Shown here: positions 53,878 through 63,250 of the stretch, piece by piece
Layout of the letters: each line of letters opens with the position of its first letter
Numbering within the stretch: position 1 is the first letter of the stretch
NCBI GenBank assembly: GCA_017302165.1
Contig: JAFLCW010000001.1
Location: 868,001-932,000, forward strand
DNA length: 64,000 nt
From: Alphaproteobacteria bacterium
Lineage (GTDB): Bacteria; Pseudomonadota; Alphaproteobacteria; Micavibrionales; Micavibrionaceae
Direction: 5' to 3'
Program-made: the position numbers and the translations under genes
Notes under the pieces: model-generated
Told to the model about the DNA's origin: nothing
Database searches by the model: none
What the model saw: the letters and a program-made list of their open reading frames with translations, nothing else

Positions 53878-54501
53878 ATGATGTATCAACTTTATTACTC
53901 CCCCGGCGCATGTTCTATGGCGGTTCATGTGGTGCTCAATGAAATGAACCAGCCTGTAGAACTAATTAAATCTGCGATTGGCGTGCCGAATGCTGACCCC
54001 AAATTACATCAGGTTAATCCGCGTAATCAGGTGCCAGTGCTGGTCGTGGACGGTAAGCCACTTTTGGAAGGTGGGGCGATTATCACTTATTTGTGCGACA
54101 CGCACGCGTCTTCACTCATGCCTGCTTCGGGATGGGATCGGGCTATGGCGCTTCAATGGTTGATGTATGCCAACGCCTCACTTCACGTCGGGTATAGCAA
54201 GGCTTCTTTTGTGAAAAAGAACGGTGGCGCACCAGAATTATTTGAAAAAGCCTGCCAGCAGATTCAGGCTATGTGGGATCAAATTGAAGACCATCTGGCA
54301 AAATCCGGCAAGCCTTACCTGTGTGGGGATACGATGACCGCGGGTGATATTTTGGTGACGGTTATCGCGAACTGGGGCTTTTTGGGCTATCCGTTCACGA
54401 TGGGTGCCAAAACCAAAGCCTTGCTGAAAGCCGTTAGTACCCGCCCGGCCTATCAAAAGGCTTTGGCCGCCGAACAGGTTGAATATAAAGCTGCGGCTTA
54501 G
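53878..54501 (+). CDS. beta-class glutathione S-transferase
   Basis: The 207-residue protein has the bacterial GST start LYYSPGACSMAVHVVLNE with the Cys typical of beta-class enzymes, the thioredoxin-fold segment NPRNQVPVLVVDGK, EGGAIITYL and a helical C-terminal domain. It conjugates or reduces glutathione adducts; the substrate is unknown. AAAGGA lies before ATG 53878. A strong terminator follows. Confidence 0.9.
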   Translation: MMYQLYYSPGACSMAVHVVLNEMNQPVELIKSAIGVPNADPKLHQVNPRNQVPVLVVDGKPLLEGGAIITYLCDTHASSLMPASGWDRAMALQWLMYANASLHVGYSKASFVKKNGGAPELFEKACQQIQAMWDQIEDHLAKSGKPYLCGDTMTAGDILVTVIANWGFLGYPFTMGAKTKALLKAVSTRPAYQKALAAEQVEYKAAA

Positions 54502-54521
54502 TTGTCATAGAAAACATAAGA

Positions 54522-54558
54522 ATTGTTCCCTTGAAACAACAAGGGGACAATTTTTTTT
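54522..54558 (+). terminator. strong intrinsic terminator after the GST gene
   Basis: ATTGTTCCCTTG at 54522-54533 pairs with CAAGGGGACAAT at 54540-54551 (one G-T pair) around a 6-base loop, followed by a run of eight T. Confidence 0.92.
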
Positions 54559-54564
54559 GGGCGC

Positions 54565-54593
54565 GTGACAGAGTTTTATGAACCCGTTATAAC
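54565..54593 (+). promoter_or_regulatory. sigma-70 promoter of ssb
   Basis: GTGACA at 54565-54570 and TATAAC at 54588-54593, each one base from consensus, are 17 bases apart. The ssb start is 40 bases downstream. Confidence 0.6.
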
Positions 54594-54632
54594 GGCTTTA
54601 TTCATGATCATTTAGCGCATAAGGAAAATCAC

Positions 54633-55121
54633 ATGGCAGGTAGCGTCAATAAAGTCATTCTGGTCGGTAATGTAGGTCAAGACCCGGAAATTCGTTCCAT
54701 GCAATCGGGCGATAAAGTCGCTTCTTTTTCTGTGGCGACATCCGAAAGTTGGAAAGACAAAACGTCCGGCGAGAAAAAAGAAAAGACAGAGTGGCACCGT
54801 GTTTCGGTTTGGAATCAAGGGTTGGTCAAAATAATCGAAAGCTATGTGAAAAAAGGTTCAAAAGTATATTTGGAAGGCGCGCTTGAAACCCGTAAATGGC
54901 AAGATAAAGACGGTCAGGACAAGTATACAACCGAGGTTGTGTTGCGAGCCTATCGCGGTGAATTAACGCTTCTGGACTCTCGAGGCGGTGGCCAAGGGGG
55001 CGGGTATAGCAATAATAATGGCGGACCAGATTATGAGGCACCGATGTCTTCTGGATCTTCCGGTGGCTCCTCCAAACGTCCGGCACCTGTGGACGAACTT
55101 GAAGACGAAATCCCTTTTTAG
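54633..55121 (+). CDS. ssb: single-stranded DNA-binding protein
   Basis: The 162-residue protein has an OB fold ([36 protein letters not shown]), a Gly-rich linker and the acidic tip DELEDEIPF that binds partner proteins. AAGGAAA precedes ATG 54633. It has its own promoter and lies 13 bp before a DUF2059 gene. Confidence 0.96.
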   Translation: MAGSVNKVILVGNVGQDPEIRSMQSGDKVASFSVATSESWKDKTSGEKKEKTEWHRVSVWNQGLVKIIESYVKKGSKVYLEGALETRKWQDKDGQDKYTTEVVLRAYRGELTLLDSRGGGQGGGYSNNNGGPDYEAPMSSGSSGGSSKRPAPVDELEDEIPF

Positions 55122-55134
55122 ATATACTGGTATC

Positions 55135-55593
55135 ATGAAAAAACTTGCGCTCGTCCTTTTGCTCTCGTGCTTAACCCTGCCTGTGGCGGCGCAGGAAAAG
55201 CCCGCAGAACCTGCGCTTGCCGAAACCCCGGCAGGTTCGCCGGATATGGATCAGCGTGTGGCCTTGGCCGAAAAAATGCACGATATCTGGCCTGTGAGAC
55301 CTAAAGTTGAAGAAGCGTTGGATGTTGCCGCTCAAAGCTTCCCCGAAGAAGAACGCGCCGCGTTTAAGGCCGGGATGCGCAAGGCGATTAAGTACGATCA
55401 ATTAGAAGAAGAATCCATCGCGGCCATGGCTAAGATTTTTACCGTGCCTGAACTTCAAAAAATGGTTGATTTTTATGGCTCCCCCGAAGGTCGTGCCGTT
55501 TCGGCCAAGACAGGGGATTACGCCGAAATGCTTCAACCTGTCATGACCAAAATGCTGGATCAGGCCTTGATTCAGGTGCGTACCGGGCGTTAA
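55135..55593 (+). CDS. secreted DUF2059 protein
   Basis: From ATG 55135 the product has 152 residues with a signal peptide (KKLALVLLLSCLTLPVAAQ) and a helical DUF2059 domain (KIFTVPELQKMVDFYGSPEG, MLQPVMTKMLDQAL). Periplasmic location is likely; function is unknown. The longer frame to 54988 would run through ssb. It follows ssb by 13 bp. Confidence 0.85.
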   Translation: MKKLALVLLLSCLTLPVAAQEKPAEPALAETPAGSPDMDQRVALAEKMHDIWPVRPKVEEALDVAAQSFPEEERAAFKAGMRKAIKYDQLEEESIAAMAKIFTVPELQKMVDFYGSPEGRAVSAKTGDYAEMLQPVMTKMLDQALIQVRTGR

Positions 55594-55703
55594 TCTTTTT
55601 AGTCGTTTTATCCCTTGAAAACACAGGCTGAATGGCCGCTATTTCCTTGTGATAACGGGGTGATTTTGCTAGTTTCAGGCATAGATTCACTAAAGGGAAT
55701 ATG

Positions 55704-58415
55704 ATGACCGATATGGCCGCCTCTACACCGTCACAACCGACGGTGACCATCGAAGATGAAATGAAGCAATCCTATCTCGATTACGCGATGAGCGTGATTG
55801 TCAGCCGGGCGCTTCCGGATGTCCGTGATGGGCTAAAACCTGTTCACCGCCGCATTTTTTATGCGATGCGCGAAGGCGGATATACGTCCGATAAAGCCTA
55901 CCGCAAGTCGGCGCGCATCGTCGGGGATGTCATGGGTAAATACCACCCCCATGGTGATCAGGCGATCTATGACGCGCTTGTGCGGATGGCGCAGGATTTC
56001 TCACTTCGTTTGCCGTTGATTGACGGGCAGGGAAATTTTGGATCAATGGACGGCGATCCGCCTGCCGCGATGCGTTACACAGAATCGCGTTTGAACAAAG
56101 CGGCCGAAGCGCTACTTGATGATATCGACAAGGATACTGTCAATTTTCACCCCAACTACGACGAGAGCACAAAGGAACCCGAAGTCATTCCCGCCCGTAT
56201 CCCCAATTTGCTGGTGAACGGCGCCGGGGGTATTGCTGTCGGGATGGCCACCAATATCCCCCCGCATAATCTGGGGGAGGTCATTGACGGGTGCCTTGCC
56301 TATATCGACAATCCGGATATTTCAACGGATGAACTGAACGACATTATCCCCGGGCCTGATTTCCCGACGGGGGGTCAGATTTTGGGCAAGATGGGTATCC
56401 GAAGTGCGTACCACACAGGTCACGGGTCAGTGATGATGCGTGCCAAAACATCTGTTGAGGAAAAAGCCGGCGGACGTGAGTCATTGATCGTCCATGAGGT
56501 ACCGTATCAGGTCAATAAAGGCAAATTGCTGGAACGTTTGGGGGAGGTTGCCCGCGAGAAAATTGTCGAAGGTATTTCTGAAATCCGCGACGAGTCAGAC
56601 CGTGAAGGTGTTCGGATTGTTATTGATTTGAAAAAAGACGCCGTGGCCGATGTGGTCTTGAACCAGTTGTTCAAACATACCGCACTTCAAACTTCTTTCG
56701 GATGCAACATGGTCGCGCTCGACCATGGCCGTCCTAAAATGTTTTTGCTGAAAGATTTTATTTCGGCCTTCATTAAATTCCGCGAAGAAGTCATCACCCG
56801 CAGAACGGTGTTTGAATTGGGCAAAGCGCGGGAACGTGCCCATATCTTGGCTGGGCTTGCTGTGGCGGTCGCGAATATTGATGAAATTATTGCCTTGATC
56901 CGCTCAGCCAAAGACCCCCAAGAAGCCCGCGAATCCATGTTGGCCAAAAAATGGCCAGCCAAGGATATTTCACCCTTAATTGCCTTGATTGATGATCCTG
57001 AATATTTTGTGGATGAGCAGGGTTTCTATCAAATGTCCGAAATTCAGGCCAAGGCCATTTTGGATTTACGTCTGCATCGTTTGACCGGTCTTGAGCGTGA
57101 TAAGATTGGCGATGAATTGCGCGAGATTACGGATGCGATTGCCGAATATCTGGCAATTCTGGCCTCTCGTGAAAAAATGCAAGAGGTTATGCGCACGGAA
57201 CTTCGCGATGTTAAAGAGAAATTCAATACCCCGCGCCGGACAGCCTTGGTTGATTCCGAATTCGAAATGGACATCGAAGAATTGATTCAGCGCGAAGACA
57301 TGGTTGTCACCGTCACCAATGGCGGATATATCAAACGGGTTCCGTTATCGACCTACCGTGCCCAAAAACGAGGGGGTAAAGGCCGAACCGGTACGGCACT
57401 GAAGGATGAAGATTTTGTCTCTGACTTGTTTGTGGCCTCAACCCATACGCCCATTATCTTTTTCACCTCACGTGGGATCGCTCACAAGATCAAGGTCTGG
57501 CAATTACCGCTGGCCTCTCCCCAATCGCGGGGCAAGGCACTCGTAAATTTACTTCCCTTGGCCGAAGGAGAGAATATATCCGTGTATCTTCGGGTGCCGG
57601 AAAACGAGGATGTCTGGGATAATTTGGACATTATGTTTGCAACCTCCATGGGTACGGTGCGCCGGAATAAACTGACAGACTTCCAGAGCATACGCAAAGG
57701 CGGTTTGATCGCCATGAAACTTGAGGAAGGTGAAAAACTGGTCTCGGTGAAGATTGCCGCGCCAGACGAGGATATCATCCTGTCGTCAAAACTGGGTAAG
57801 GCCATTCGGTTCCCCGTCGATGAAATCCGTGTATTTTCTGGACGGACATCAACCGGTGTGCGCGGGATTAAGCTTACCAAAGGGGATGAACTGATTTCCA
57901 TGTCTGTTTTGAAACATGTGGATGCCACCCCCGAAGAACGCAACGCCTTTTTGAAAATGGCCAATAAACTCCGTGGCGCGGATGACGAAGGCGTTGAAAT
58001 GGAAGAGGGGGGTGAAGTCACCCTGACGCCGGAACGCCTGCGGGAGCTTCAGTCCAAGGAACAATTCATCCTGACGGCGACCAATGGCGGTTTTGGCAAG
58101 CGCACTTCCGCGTATGAATACCGGATTACAGGTCGGGGCGGCCAAGGCGTCACCAGCATGGGATTAACGGCGAAAAATGGGGGTGAGGTTGTGGCCTCGT
58201 TCCCGGTCACGGACTCCCATCAGGTGATGTTGATCTCCTCAGCGGGGCAGATGATCCGGATGCCGGTATCCGGCGTTCGTTTCACCGGCCGAAGCGCACA
58301 GGGCGTCACGTTGTTTAAAGTGGCCGAAGGCGAAAAAGTGGTGTCAGTGGCTTGGCTTATTCAAGATGAAGAGGATGTCAACGAAGCGGACGGCACTGAA
58401 GGATTGGAAGAATAA
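55704..58415 (+). CDS. gyrA: DNA gyrase subunit A
   Basis: The 903-residue protein has the catalytic Tyr in [10 protein letters not shown] (residue 125 from this start), the GyrA box as QKRGGKG, and six C-terminal wrapping repeats, so it is GyrA rather than ParC. It introduces negative supercoils with GyrB. In the quinolone region [18 protein letters not shown], Gln86 takes the place of Ser83 of E. coli, while Asp87 is kept. ATG 55704 is preferred since AAAGGG is 6 bases upstream; ATG 55701 is adjacent. Confidence 0.95.
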   Translation: MTDMAASTPSQPTVTIEDEMKQSYLDYAMSVIVSRALPDVRDGLKPVHRRIFYAMREGGYTSDKAYRKSARIVGDVMGKYHPHGDQAIYDALVRMAQDFSLRLPLIDGQGNFGSMDGDPPAAMRYTESRLNKAAEALLDDIDKDTVNFHPNYDESTKEPEVIPARIPNLLVNGAGGIAVGMATNIPPHNLGEVIDGCLAYIDNPDISTDELNDIIPGPDFPTGGQILGKMGIRSAYHTGHGSVMMRAKTSVEEKAGGRESLIVHEVPYQVNKGKLLERLGEVAREKIVEGISEIRDESDREGVRIVIDLKKDAVADVVLNQLFKHTALQTSFGCNMVALDHGRPKMFLLKDFISAFIKFREEVITRRTVFELGKARERAHILAGLAVAVANIDEIIALIRSAKDPQEARESMLAKKWPAKDISPLIALIDDPEYFVDEQGFYQMSEIQAKAILDLRLHRLTGLERDKIGDELREITDAIAEYLAILASREKMQEVMRTELRDVKEKFNTPRRTALVDSEFEMDIEELIQREDMVVTVTNGGYIKRVPLSTYRAQKRGGKGRTGTALKDEDFVSDLFVASTHTPIIFFTSRGIAHKIKVWQLPLASPQSRGKALVNLLPLAEGENISVYLRVPENEDVWDNLDIMFATSMGTVRRNKLTDFQSIRKGGLIAMKLEEGEKLVSVKIAAPDEDIILSSKLGKAIRFPVDEIRVFSGRTSTGVRGIKLTKGDELISMSVLKHVDATPEERNAFLKMANKLRGADDEGVEMEEGGEVTLTPERLRELQSKEQFILTATNGGFGKRTSAYEYRITGRGGQGVTSMGLTAKNGGEVVASFPVTDSHQVMLISSAGQMIRMPVSGVRFTGRSAQGVTLFKVAEGEKVVSVAWLIQDEEDVNEADGTEGLEE

Positions 58416-58418
58416 TCG

Positions 58419-58937
58419 ATGCCGATTGCTTCGACAGCACCGCGCGTGTTTCCGGATACCGCAGAGGCAATGTACCGGACGGATCTGGTTGACGTACGCG
58501 AGTCACCCGTTTCCGGTACGGGGGCTTTTGCCGCCGGGGATGTGCCGGCGGGAACGCGCCTGATGCCCCTGACCGGAACTGTCCTGCGCCGGGATCAGGT
58601 GGATATGGACACGATCGAGGTGGGAATTCTTCAAATCGGTGATGATAAATTTTTGATCGCCGCCGGCGGCCCTGATGATTACATCAATCATGCCTGTGAC
58701 CCCAATGTGGCCTTTACCCCGGACGGCATGGGGTATTATGCCTTGCGTGATATTCAGGCTGGCGAAGAATTCCTGATTGATTACGCCACCAGCGAATATG
58801 ATTCAGGATGGAAGGTCACCTGCCTGTGCGGCAGTTCTGTCTGCCGCGGAGTTGTCACGGGTTTTGCCGATCTCGACGACGTAACCCAGCAACGACTTCT
58901 TCCTATGGCGCTTCCGTATATCCGGGTGAAGTTTTGA
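58419..58937 (+). CDS. SET-domain protein
   Basis: The 172-residue protein has SET features: GTGAFAAGDVPAGTRLMPLT, the cofactor motif YINHACDPNVAF, GEEFLIDYATSEYD, and a post-SET-like Cys cluster CLCGSSVCRG. It should methylate Lys in a protein; bacterial targets are mostly unknown. It starts 3 bp after gyrA and ends 14 bp before coaD, so the three may be co-transcribed. Confidence 0.85.
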   Translation: MPIASTAPRVFPDTAEAMYRTDLVDVRESPVSGTGAFAAGDVPAGTRLMPLTGTVLRRDQVDMDTIEVGILQIGDDKFLIAAGGPDDYINHACDPNVAFTPDGMGYYALRDIQAGEEFLIDYATSEYDSGWKVTCLCGSSVCRGVVTGFADLDDVTQQRLLPMALPYIRVKF

Positions 58938-58951
58938 AAAGGATCGATGTC

Positions 58952-59455
58952 ATGACCCAACGCATTGGTATATATCCCGGCACGTTTGACCCGATCACCA
59001 AGGGGCATTTGCACCTGATACGCCGTGCCAGCCATTTGGTGGATAAATTAATCGTGAGCGTGGCCGATAGTTCGCGTAAAAGACCCATGTTCACCCAGCA
59101 CGAGCGTCTGGCACTCGTTCAAACCGACATCGATAATCTTCACGACAAAGCCTGTGAGGTGGTGGTGCAGGGGTTTGATAACCTTCTGGTTCACTATGCA
59201 CGGGAAATGGGGGCGGCCTGTATTTTCCGGGGACTTCGGGCGGTGTCGGATTTTGACTATGAATTCCAGATGACGGGGATGAATTTAAGGATTGCCCCGG
59301 ATATTGAAACGGTCTTTTTGATGGCGTCAGATAAGTGGCAGTTTGTCTCGGCCTCTTTCGTCAAGGAAATCCATGGATTAGGGGGGGATGTCAGCGAATT
59401 CGTCACGCCGTCCGTTTTGGCCGCCCTTCAGGATAAAATTGATAAAATCGCATAG
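58952..59455 (+). CDS. coaD: CoaD, phosphopantetheine adenylyltransferase
   Basis: The 167-residue protein has the nucleotidyl motif GIYPGTFDPITKGHLHLIRR and IFRGLRAVSDFDYEFQM, with SASFVKEIHGLGGDVSEFV near the end, all typical of CoaD. It makes dephospho-CoA. ATG 58952 has AAAAGGA about 10 bases upstream; a longer frame to 58808 runs inside the SET gene. Confidence 0.96.
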   Translation: MTQRIGIYPGTFDPITKGHLHLIRRASHLVDKLIVSVADSSRKRPMFTQHERLALVQTDIDNLHDKACEVVVQGFDNLLVHYAREMGAACIFRGLRAVSDFDYEFQMTGMNLRIAPDIETVFLMASDKWQFVSASFVKEIHGLGGDVSEFVTPSVLAALQDKIDKIA

Positions 59456-59461
59456 AAAAAC

Positions 59462-59490
59462 TTGACGGGGGGGGCGGATATCCATATGTT
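59462..59490 (+). promoter_or_regulatory. promoter of tRNA-Lys
   Basis: TTGACG at 59462-59467 and TATGTT at 59485-59490 are 17 bases apart, about 31 bases before the tRNA. Confidence 0.6.
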
Positions 59491-59521
59491 CGCCCGAGGT
59501 TTAGGCCTGTTTTAAGGTTTT

Positions 59522-59597
59522 GACCGCGTAGCTCAGCTGGTAGAGCAACTGACTTTTAATCAGTAGGTCGTGGGTTCGAATCCCACCGCGGTCACCA
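59522..59597 (+). tRNA. tRNA-Lys (anticodon TTT)
   Basis: The 76-base gene folds as a cloverleaf with acceptor GACCGCG/CGCGGTC, anticodon loop CTTTTAA, T-loop TTCGAAT and encoded CCA. It reads AAA and AAG. Confidence 0.96.
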
Positions 59598-59646
59598 TTT
59601 TATCCTCCCTTTTTAAGACGTCTGCGATAAGGCCGGGTTCGGTACC

Positions 59647-59675
59647 TTGACCGTCTTAAACAAACCCCCTATAGA
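59647..59675 (+). promoter_or_regulatory. sigma-70 promoter of algF-algI
   Basis: TTGACC at 59647-59652 and TATAGA at 59670-59675 are 17 bases apart. The start of algF is 32 bases downstream with AAAAGGA between. Confidence 0.7.
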
Positions 59676-59707
59676 TACCGCATTCCATAAACAAAAGGAC
59701 GAAAACG

Positions 59708-60331
59708 ATGCGTCTGCTCATTCTAACCTGTCTGATGATGATATCCGCCGTCACACTCGCCATGGCCAATGCCGATGAGGGGCTGTATCCGCCGCCCGTC
59801 CCCAAAGACGCGGCGGTTGTGCGTTTCATGAATTTGACCTCCGGCGATATGGCGGTCAAGGCAGGTTCGAAATCCTATGGCACCGTCAAAACAGGAACGG
59901 CCTCGCCTTATTACGTACAAAAGGCCGGAAAGATATCGCTTGATCTCAATAAATCGGCCTCCGCTCATACGCTCGCCGGAGGTCAACGTTATACCGCCGT
60001 GCGTACGGCAGATGGCAAGACGGTTCTGCTCAAAGACCCCGCAGGCGATAACCGTGCCAAAGCTACGGTCGTTGTCTATAATTTTTCATCCCAGCCGATC
60101 ACGTTAAAGGCCAAAGCCGGGAGTGTTGCGGTCATTGAAAATGTGCCTGCTAATAGTAATGGCACGCGTGATATTAACGGGGTGAAGGCAGACTTTTCCG
60201 TGCATGGGGCAGATGGTAAAGAGCTGACGAAAATAACACCAGTCATTCTAGAACGCGGCATTACCTATGGGATTATTTATCATGGCAACAAGGCTGTGAT
60301 GTCTTCGGCGACGACCGACACCCGTAAATAA
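59708..60331 (+). CDS. algF: AlgF-like alginate O-acetylation protein
   Basis: The 207-residue protein has a signal peptide (about 1-21), then EGLYPPPVPKDAAVVRFMN and a two-lobed beta structure ending ERGITYGIIYHGNKAVM. Start, length and domain plan match AlgF, a periplasmic protein needed for alginate acetylation in Pseudomonas. It precedes algI by 14 bp, which supports the call. Overall similarity to Pseudomonas AlgF appears modest. Confidence 0.75.
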   Translation: MRLLILTCLMMISAVTLAMANADEGLYPPPVPKDAAVVRFMNLTSGDMAVKAGSKSYGTVKTGTASPYYVQKAGKISLDLNKSASAHTLAGGQRYTAVRTADGKTVLLKDPAGDNRAKATVVVYNFSSQPITLKAKAGSVAVIENVPANSNGTRDINGVKADFSVHGADGKELTKITPVILERGITYGIIYHGNKAVMSSATTDTRK

Positions 60332-60345
60332 TTACCTTAATCGGT

Positions 60346-61743
60346 ATGGTTTTTTCGTCGAATATTTTCCTGTTCCTTTTTTTGCCGGCTTTTCTGGCAA
60401 TTTATTATCTGACGCCTTTTTCGAAAAGGTCCATCCCCATTCTCGTGGGGTCATTTCTTTTTTATGCGTGGTGGCGGATAGATTTTATGGGGCTTTTTGC
60501 GGGCACCATCCTTTGGAATTACGCTATTTATAAGATGATGCGCCGGGTACCTGCGCAGGAACGACGTTGGATGCAGGCCGGAGTTGCTGGCAATCTTTTT
60601 ATTTTAGGCGTATTTAAATATTTCAATTTCGGGGTCGATAGTTTAAATGCCGCGCTGATGGCCTCGGGCATGCCGCCGTTTGATGTGCTCAAGATTATAT
60701 TACCCATCGGTATATCTTTTTATATTTTTCAATCCATCAGCTTTTTGATTGATATTTATCGTAAGGACGCACCTGACCCTAAAAACATATGGGATTTTGC
60801 CGCGTTTATCTCTCTTTTCCCTCAACTGATTGCAGGGCCTATCCTTCGGTATAAGGATGTGGCCAATCAATTTTCTGACCGGGTTCATAGCTGGGATTAT
60901 TTTTCCGAAGGGGCATACCGGTTTATGATAGGGTTCGCCCAGAAGATTTTAATTGCGGATAGTGTTGCCCCGCTGGTGGATATGATGTTTGGATTAGAAA
61001 ACCCAACCTTCCTTGAGTCATGGGTTGGGGCGCTCGCCTATACGCTCCAACTCTATTTCGATTTTATGGGATATTCTTCCATGGCCATTGGCCTTGGGTT
61101 GATGATGGGGTTCCGGTTCATGGAGAATTTCAATCATCCTTATATCAGTCGGTCTATCACTGAGTTCTGGCGGCGTTGGCATATATCGCTGTCTACATGG
61201 CTTCGTGACTATCTCTATATCCCGCTGGGGGGAAATCGTCAGGGTGAGGCTAAAACCTACCGCAATTTGTTTCTGACTATGTTGCTGGGTGGGGCATGGC
61301 ATGGGGCAAACTGGACGTTTGTTATCTGGGGGGCGTGGCATGGGTTTTGGCTCGCACTGGAACGCAAAACTGGGTTCAAAGGCGGGTGGGCTGTGACGGG
61401 GTTTTTGGTTGTTCTAGGTTGGGTTATGTTCCGTGCCGAACATGTATCAGACGCCCTTCAGTTTTATCAAGGCATGGCTGGATTGAACGGCTGGGGCTTT
61501 AGCGAGATGACACGCTGGCAGGTCTGGGGTATGCCGATGGGTGTTCTGATTTTGGGATGGATGCTTGTTTTTCTTCACGCTCGGTTTTTTGAATTTAGAA
61601 CAGAAATTCAAGGTACCCCGGACATGAAGACAGATGGGCAGACAAGGCCTGCAGTAGTGATCATCACGTGTGTATTATTCTTGATGGCGATTACTAAACT
61701 CTCGGCGGAGAGTTACTCCCCATTCTTATATTTTCAATTCTAA
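60346..61743 (+). CDS. algI: AlgI-type MBOAT O-acyltransferase
   Basis: The 465-residue membrane protein has MBOAT features: SSNIFLFLFLPAFLAIYYL at the N-terminus, LPIGISFYIFQSISFLIDIY, TEFWRRWHISLSTWLRDYLY and the catalytic His region LLGGAWHGANWTFVIWGAWHG, quoted in parts. It passes acetyl groups across the membrane for polysaccharide O-acetylation. The flanking algF, alg8 and algD point to alginate. It ends 4 bp from the convergent alg8 stop. Confidence 0.9.
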   Translation: MVFSSNIFLFLFLPAFLAIYYLTPFSKRSIPILVGSFLFYAWWRIDFMGLFAGTILWNYAIYKMMRRVPAQERRWMQAGVAGNLFILGVFKYFNFGVDSLNAALMASGMPPFDVLKIILPIGISFYIFQSISFLIDIYRKDAPDPKNIWDFAAFISLFPQLIAGPILRYKDVANQFSDRVHSWDYFSEGAYRFMIGFAQKILIADSVAPLVDMMFGLENPTFLESWVGALAYTLQLYFDFMGYSSMAIGLGLMMGFRFMENFNHPYISRSITEFWRRWHISLSTWLRDYLYIPLGGNRQGEAKTYRNLFLTMLLGGAWHGANWTFVIWGAWHGFWLALERKTGFKGGWAVTGFLVVLGWVMFRAEHVSDALQFYQGMAGLNGWGFSEMTRWQVWGMPMGVLILGWMLVFLHARFFEFRTEIQGTPDMKTDGQTRPAVVIITCVLFLMAITKLSAESYSPFLYFQF

Positions 61744-61747
61744 ACGA

Positions 61748-63250
61748 TTAAATCACACCGGCCATCATGCCGATAAGAATAATGAAAACAAGCAGAGATA
61801 GCGTGTGAAGCGTAGCCGACATAAACCCATTGAGTTTCTGATCCAACGCACTTTGCCCCGATACTAATTTTGTTTTTTGCCGTGTCCAGCTCTGGCGATC
61901 CAGCCTAAAAAATACATAGGTTTTAATAAATGATCCGTAAATCTGATTGTAATAAAGCAGAAAAGGATACATCCAACTTGTCTGGGTGCGTGTTGTTAAT
62001 AACATAAAGGTCATAATCAGCCGTGTAAAACCAATCCACACCAGATAGACCCATAAAAATGAAAGAGAGTATTTAAGGCATAACATCGTCACAAAAACAG
62101 GGCCTGAAAGTGACGTCCACATAGAGATGCGTTGATCCAGAAGACACCACCATGTAAAAAAGCCGGTAATATGCGGGGGTACATCTAGCGCTCGCTCATT
62201 CGTCCGAAGCATATTCCCAAACCAGCGAAACATTAGCTGAGTAGACGCCTTTAAGAAATTATCAGAGGGCGGATGTTCAACCGTATGAATTTTAACATCC
62301 GGCACATACAACATTTGCCAGCCATTCTTTAAAACCCAGTACCAGCTTGATTTGTCATCCCCGGTCAGGAATTTTAAATGCCCAAACCGCCAATGTTCCA
62401 GATAATCATTCTCAACCTGGGCGATGAAGTCAGGATGGGTAATGATTTCGCCCCGGAACATAGACATGCGTCCGGTCAATGTTAAAACACGCTTGGATAA
62501 CCCCATTGAGGACATAAGCATCTGACGTTGAGCAAAGCGCAGGTCATGCCATTCCCGGATAATACGCGATCCTTTGACGTCGCATTCTTCATCGGTCGTG
62601 AGGGCGCCGATATCCGGCATCATTTTAAAAAAACAAGCTGTGCGACGTATCAGCCCTTCTTCGACAATCGAATCACCATCGATGACCGCCACTACGGCAT
62701 CTGCGGGCGGTAGGTCACGGGAAATAGCCCGAAACCCCTGTGCTAATCCATCACGTTTACCAGTGCCCGGAATACGCACCAGATTAAGTTTGACATGCTC
62801 TGGTGGATTTAATTCTCGGAAAATTTCTTTGATTAAAAACTCATCCGCCAGTTCAACAATCGATGCAACGATGGTGGCGGGAATGTCGCAGGCTATGGCT
62901 TCGCGTATCGTTGCCCGGAAAACTTCTAAGGATGTTTGGCCGTCAATTCTAAAAGATGTAATCAGCAGGTAGATATGGGAGGGCATGACATCTGCCCCCA
63001 GATGATCTGCAATCCGGCGATATTTGGGAAAGACCCAATTTTTGTAAATCATCGCCCGTATAAAGTGAACGGCACCCCATGAATATCGCCATGCGGCCAG
63101 CGCGCCAATAACAAAGATGAATTGTTTGGAACTGGCATCCAGTGCCACAGGCGGCAGAGAAAAAATCGCTGTCACAAGTGCCAGCGTAAAAATACCTAAG
63201 CCCAGAGATCCTTTAGGGAGTAGAGAGGGGCTACCAGCAGATTCCATCAT
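61748..63250 (-). CDS. alg8: Alg8-type mannuronan synthase (GT2)
   Basis: The 500-residue protein has N- and C-terminal membrane spans and a GT2 domain with VVAVIDGDSIVEEGLI (DxD), TTDEECDVKGSRI, VENDYLEHWRFG and the QxxRW-type motif TQLMFRWFG. Alg8 polymerises GDP-mannuronate; it needs Alg44 and cyclic-di-GMP in Pseudomonas. ATG 63250 follows from an AAGAG site; the frame extends to 63295. It overlaps the end of algD by 20 bp, so the two are coupled. Confidence 0.9.
   Translation of the reverse strand: MMESAGSPSLLPKGSLGLGIFTLALVTAIFSLPPVALDASSKQFIFVIGALAAWRYSWGAVHFIRAMIYKNWVFPKYRRIADHLGADVMPSHIYLLITSFRIDGQTSLEVFRATIREAIACDIPATIVASIVELADEFLIKEIFRELNPPEHVKLNLVRIPGTGKRDGLAQGFRAISRDLPPADAVVAVIDGDSIVEEGLIRRTACFFKMMPDIGALTTDEECDVKGSRIIREWHDLRFAQRQMLMSSMGLSKRVLTLTGRMSMFRGEIITHPDFIAQVENDYLEHWRFGHLKFLTGDDKSSWYWVLKNGWQMLYVPDVKIHTVEHPPSDNFLKASTQLMFRWFGNMLRTNERALDVPPHITGFFTWWCLLDQRISMWTSLSGPVFVTMLCLKYSLSFLWVYLVWIGFTRLIMTFMLLTTRTQTSWMYPFLLYYNQIYGSFIKTYVFFRLDRQSWTRQKTKLVSGQSALDQKLNGFMSATLHTLSLLVFIILIGMMAGVI

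Noticed and set aside
57482-58021. 179-codon minus-strand ORF within gyrA
   Set aside because: Antisense shadow of a highly conserved gene; Ser-rich translation typical of such frames.
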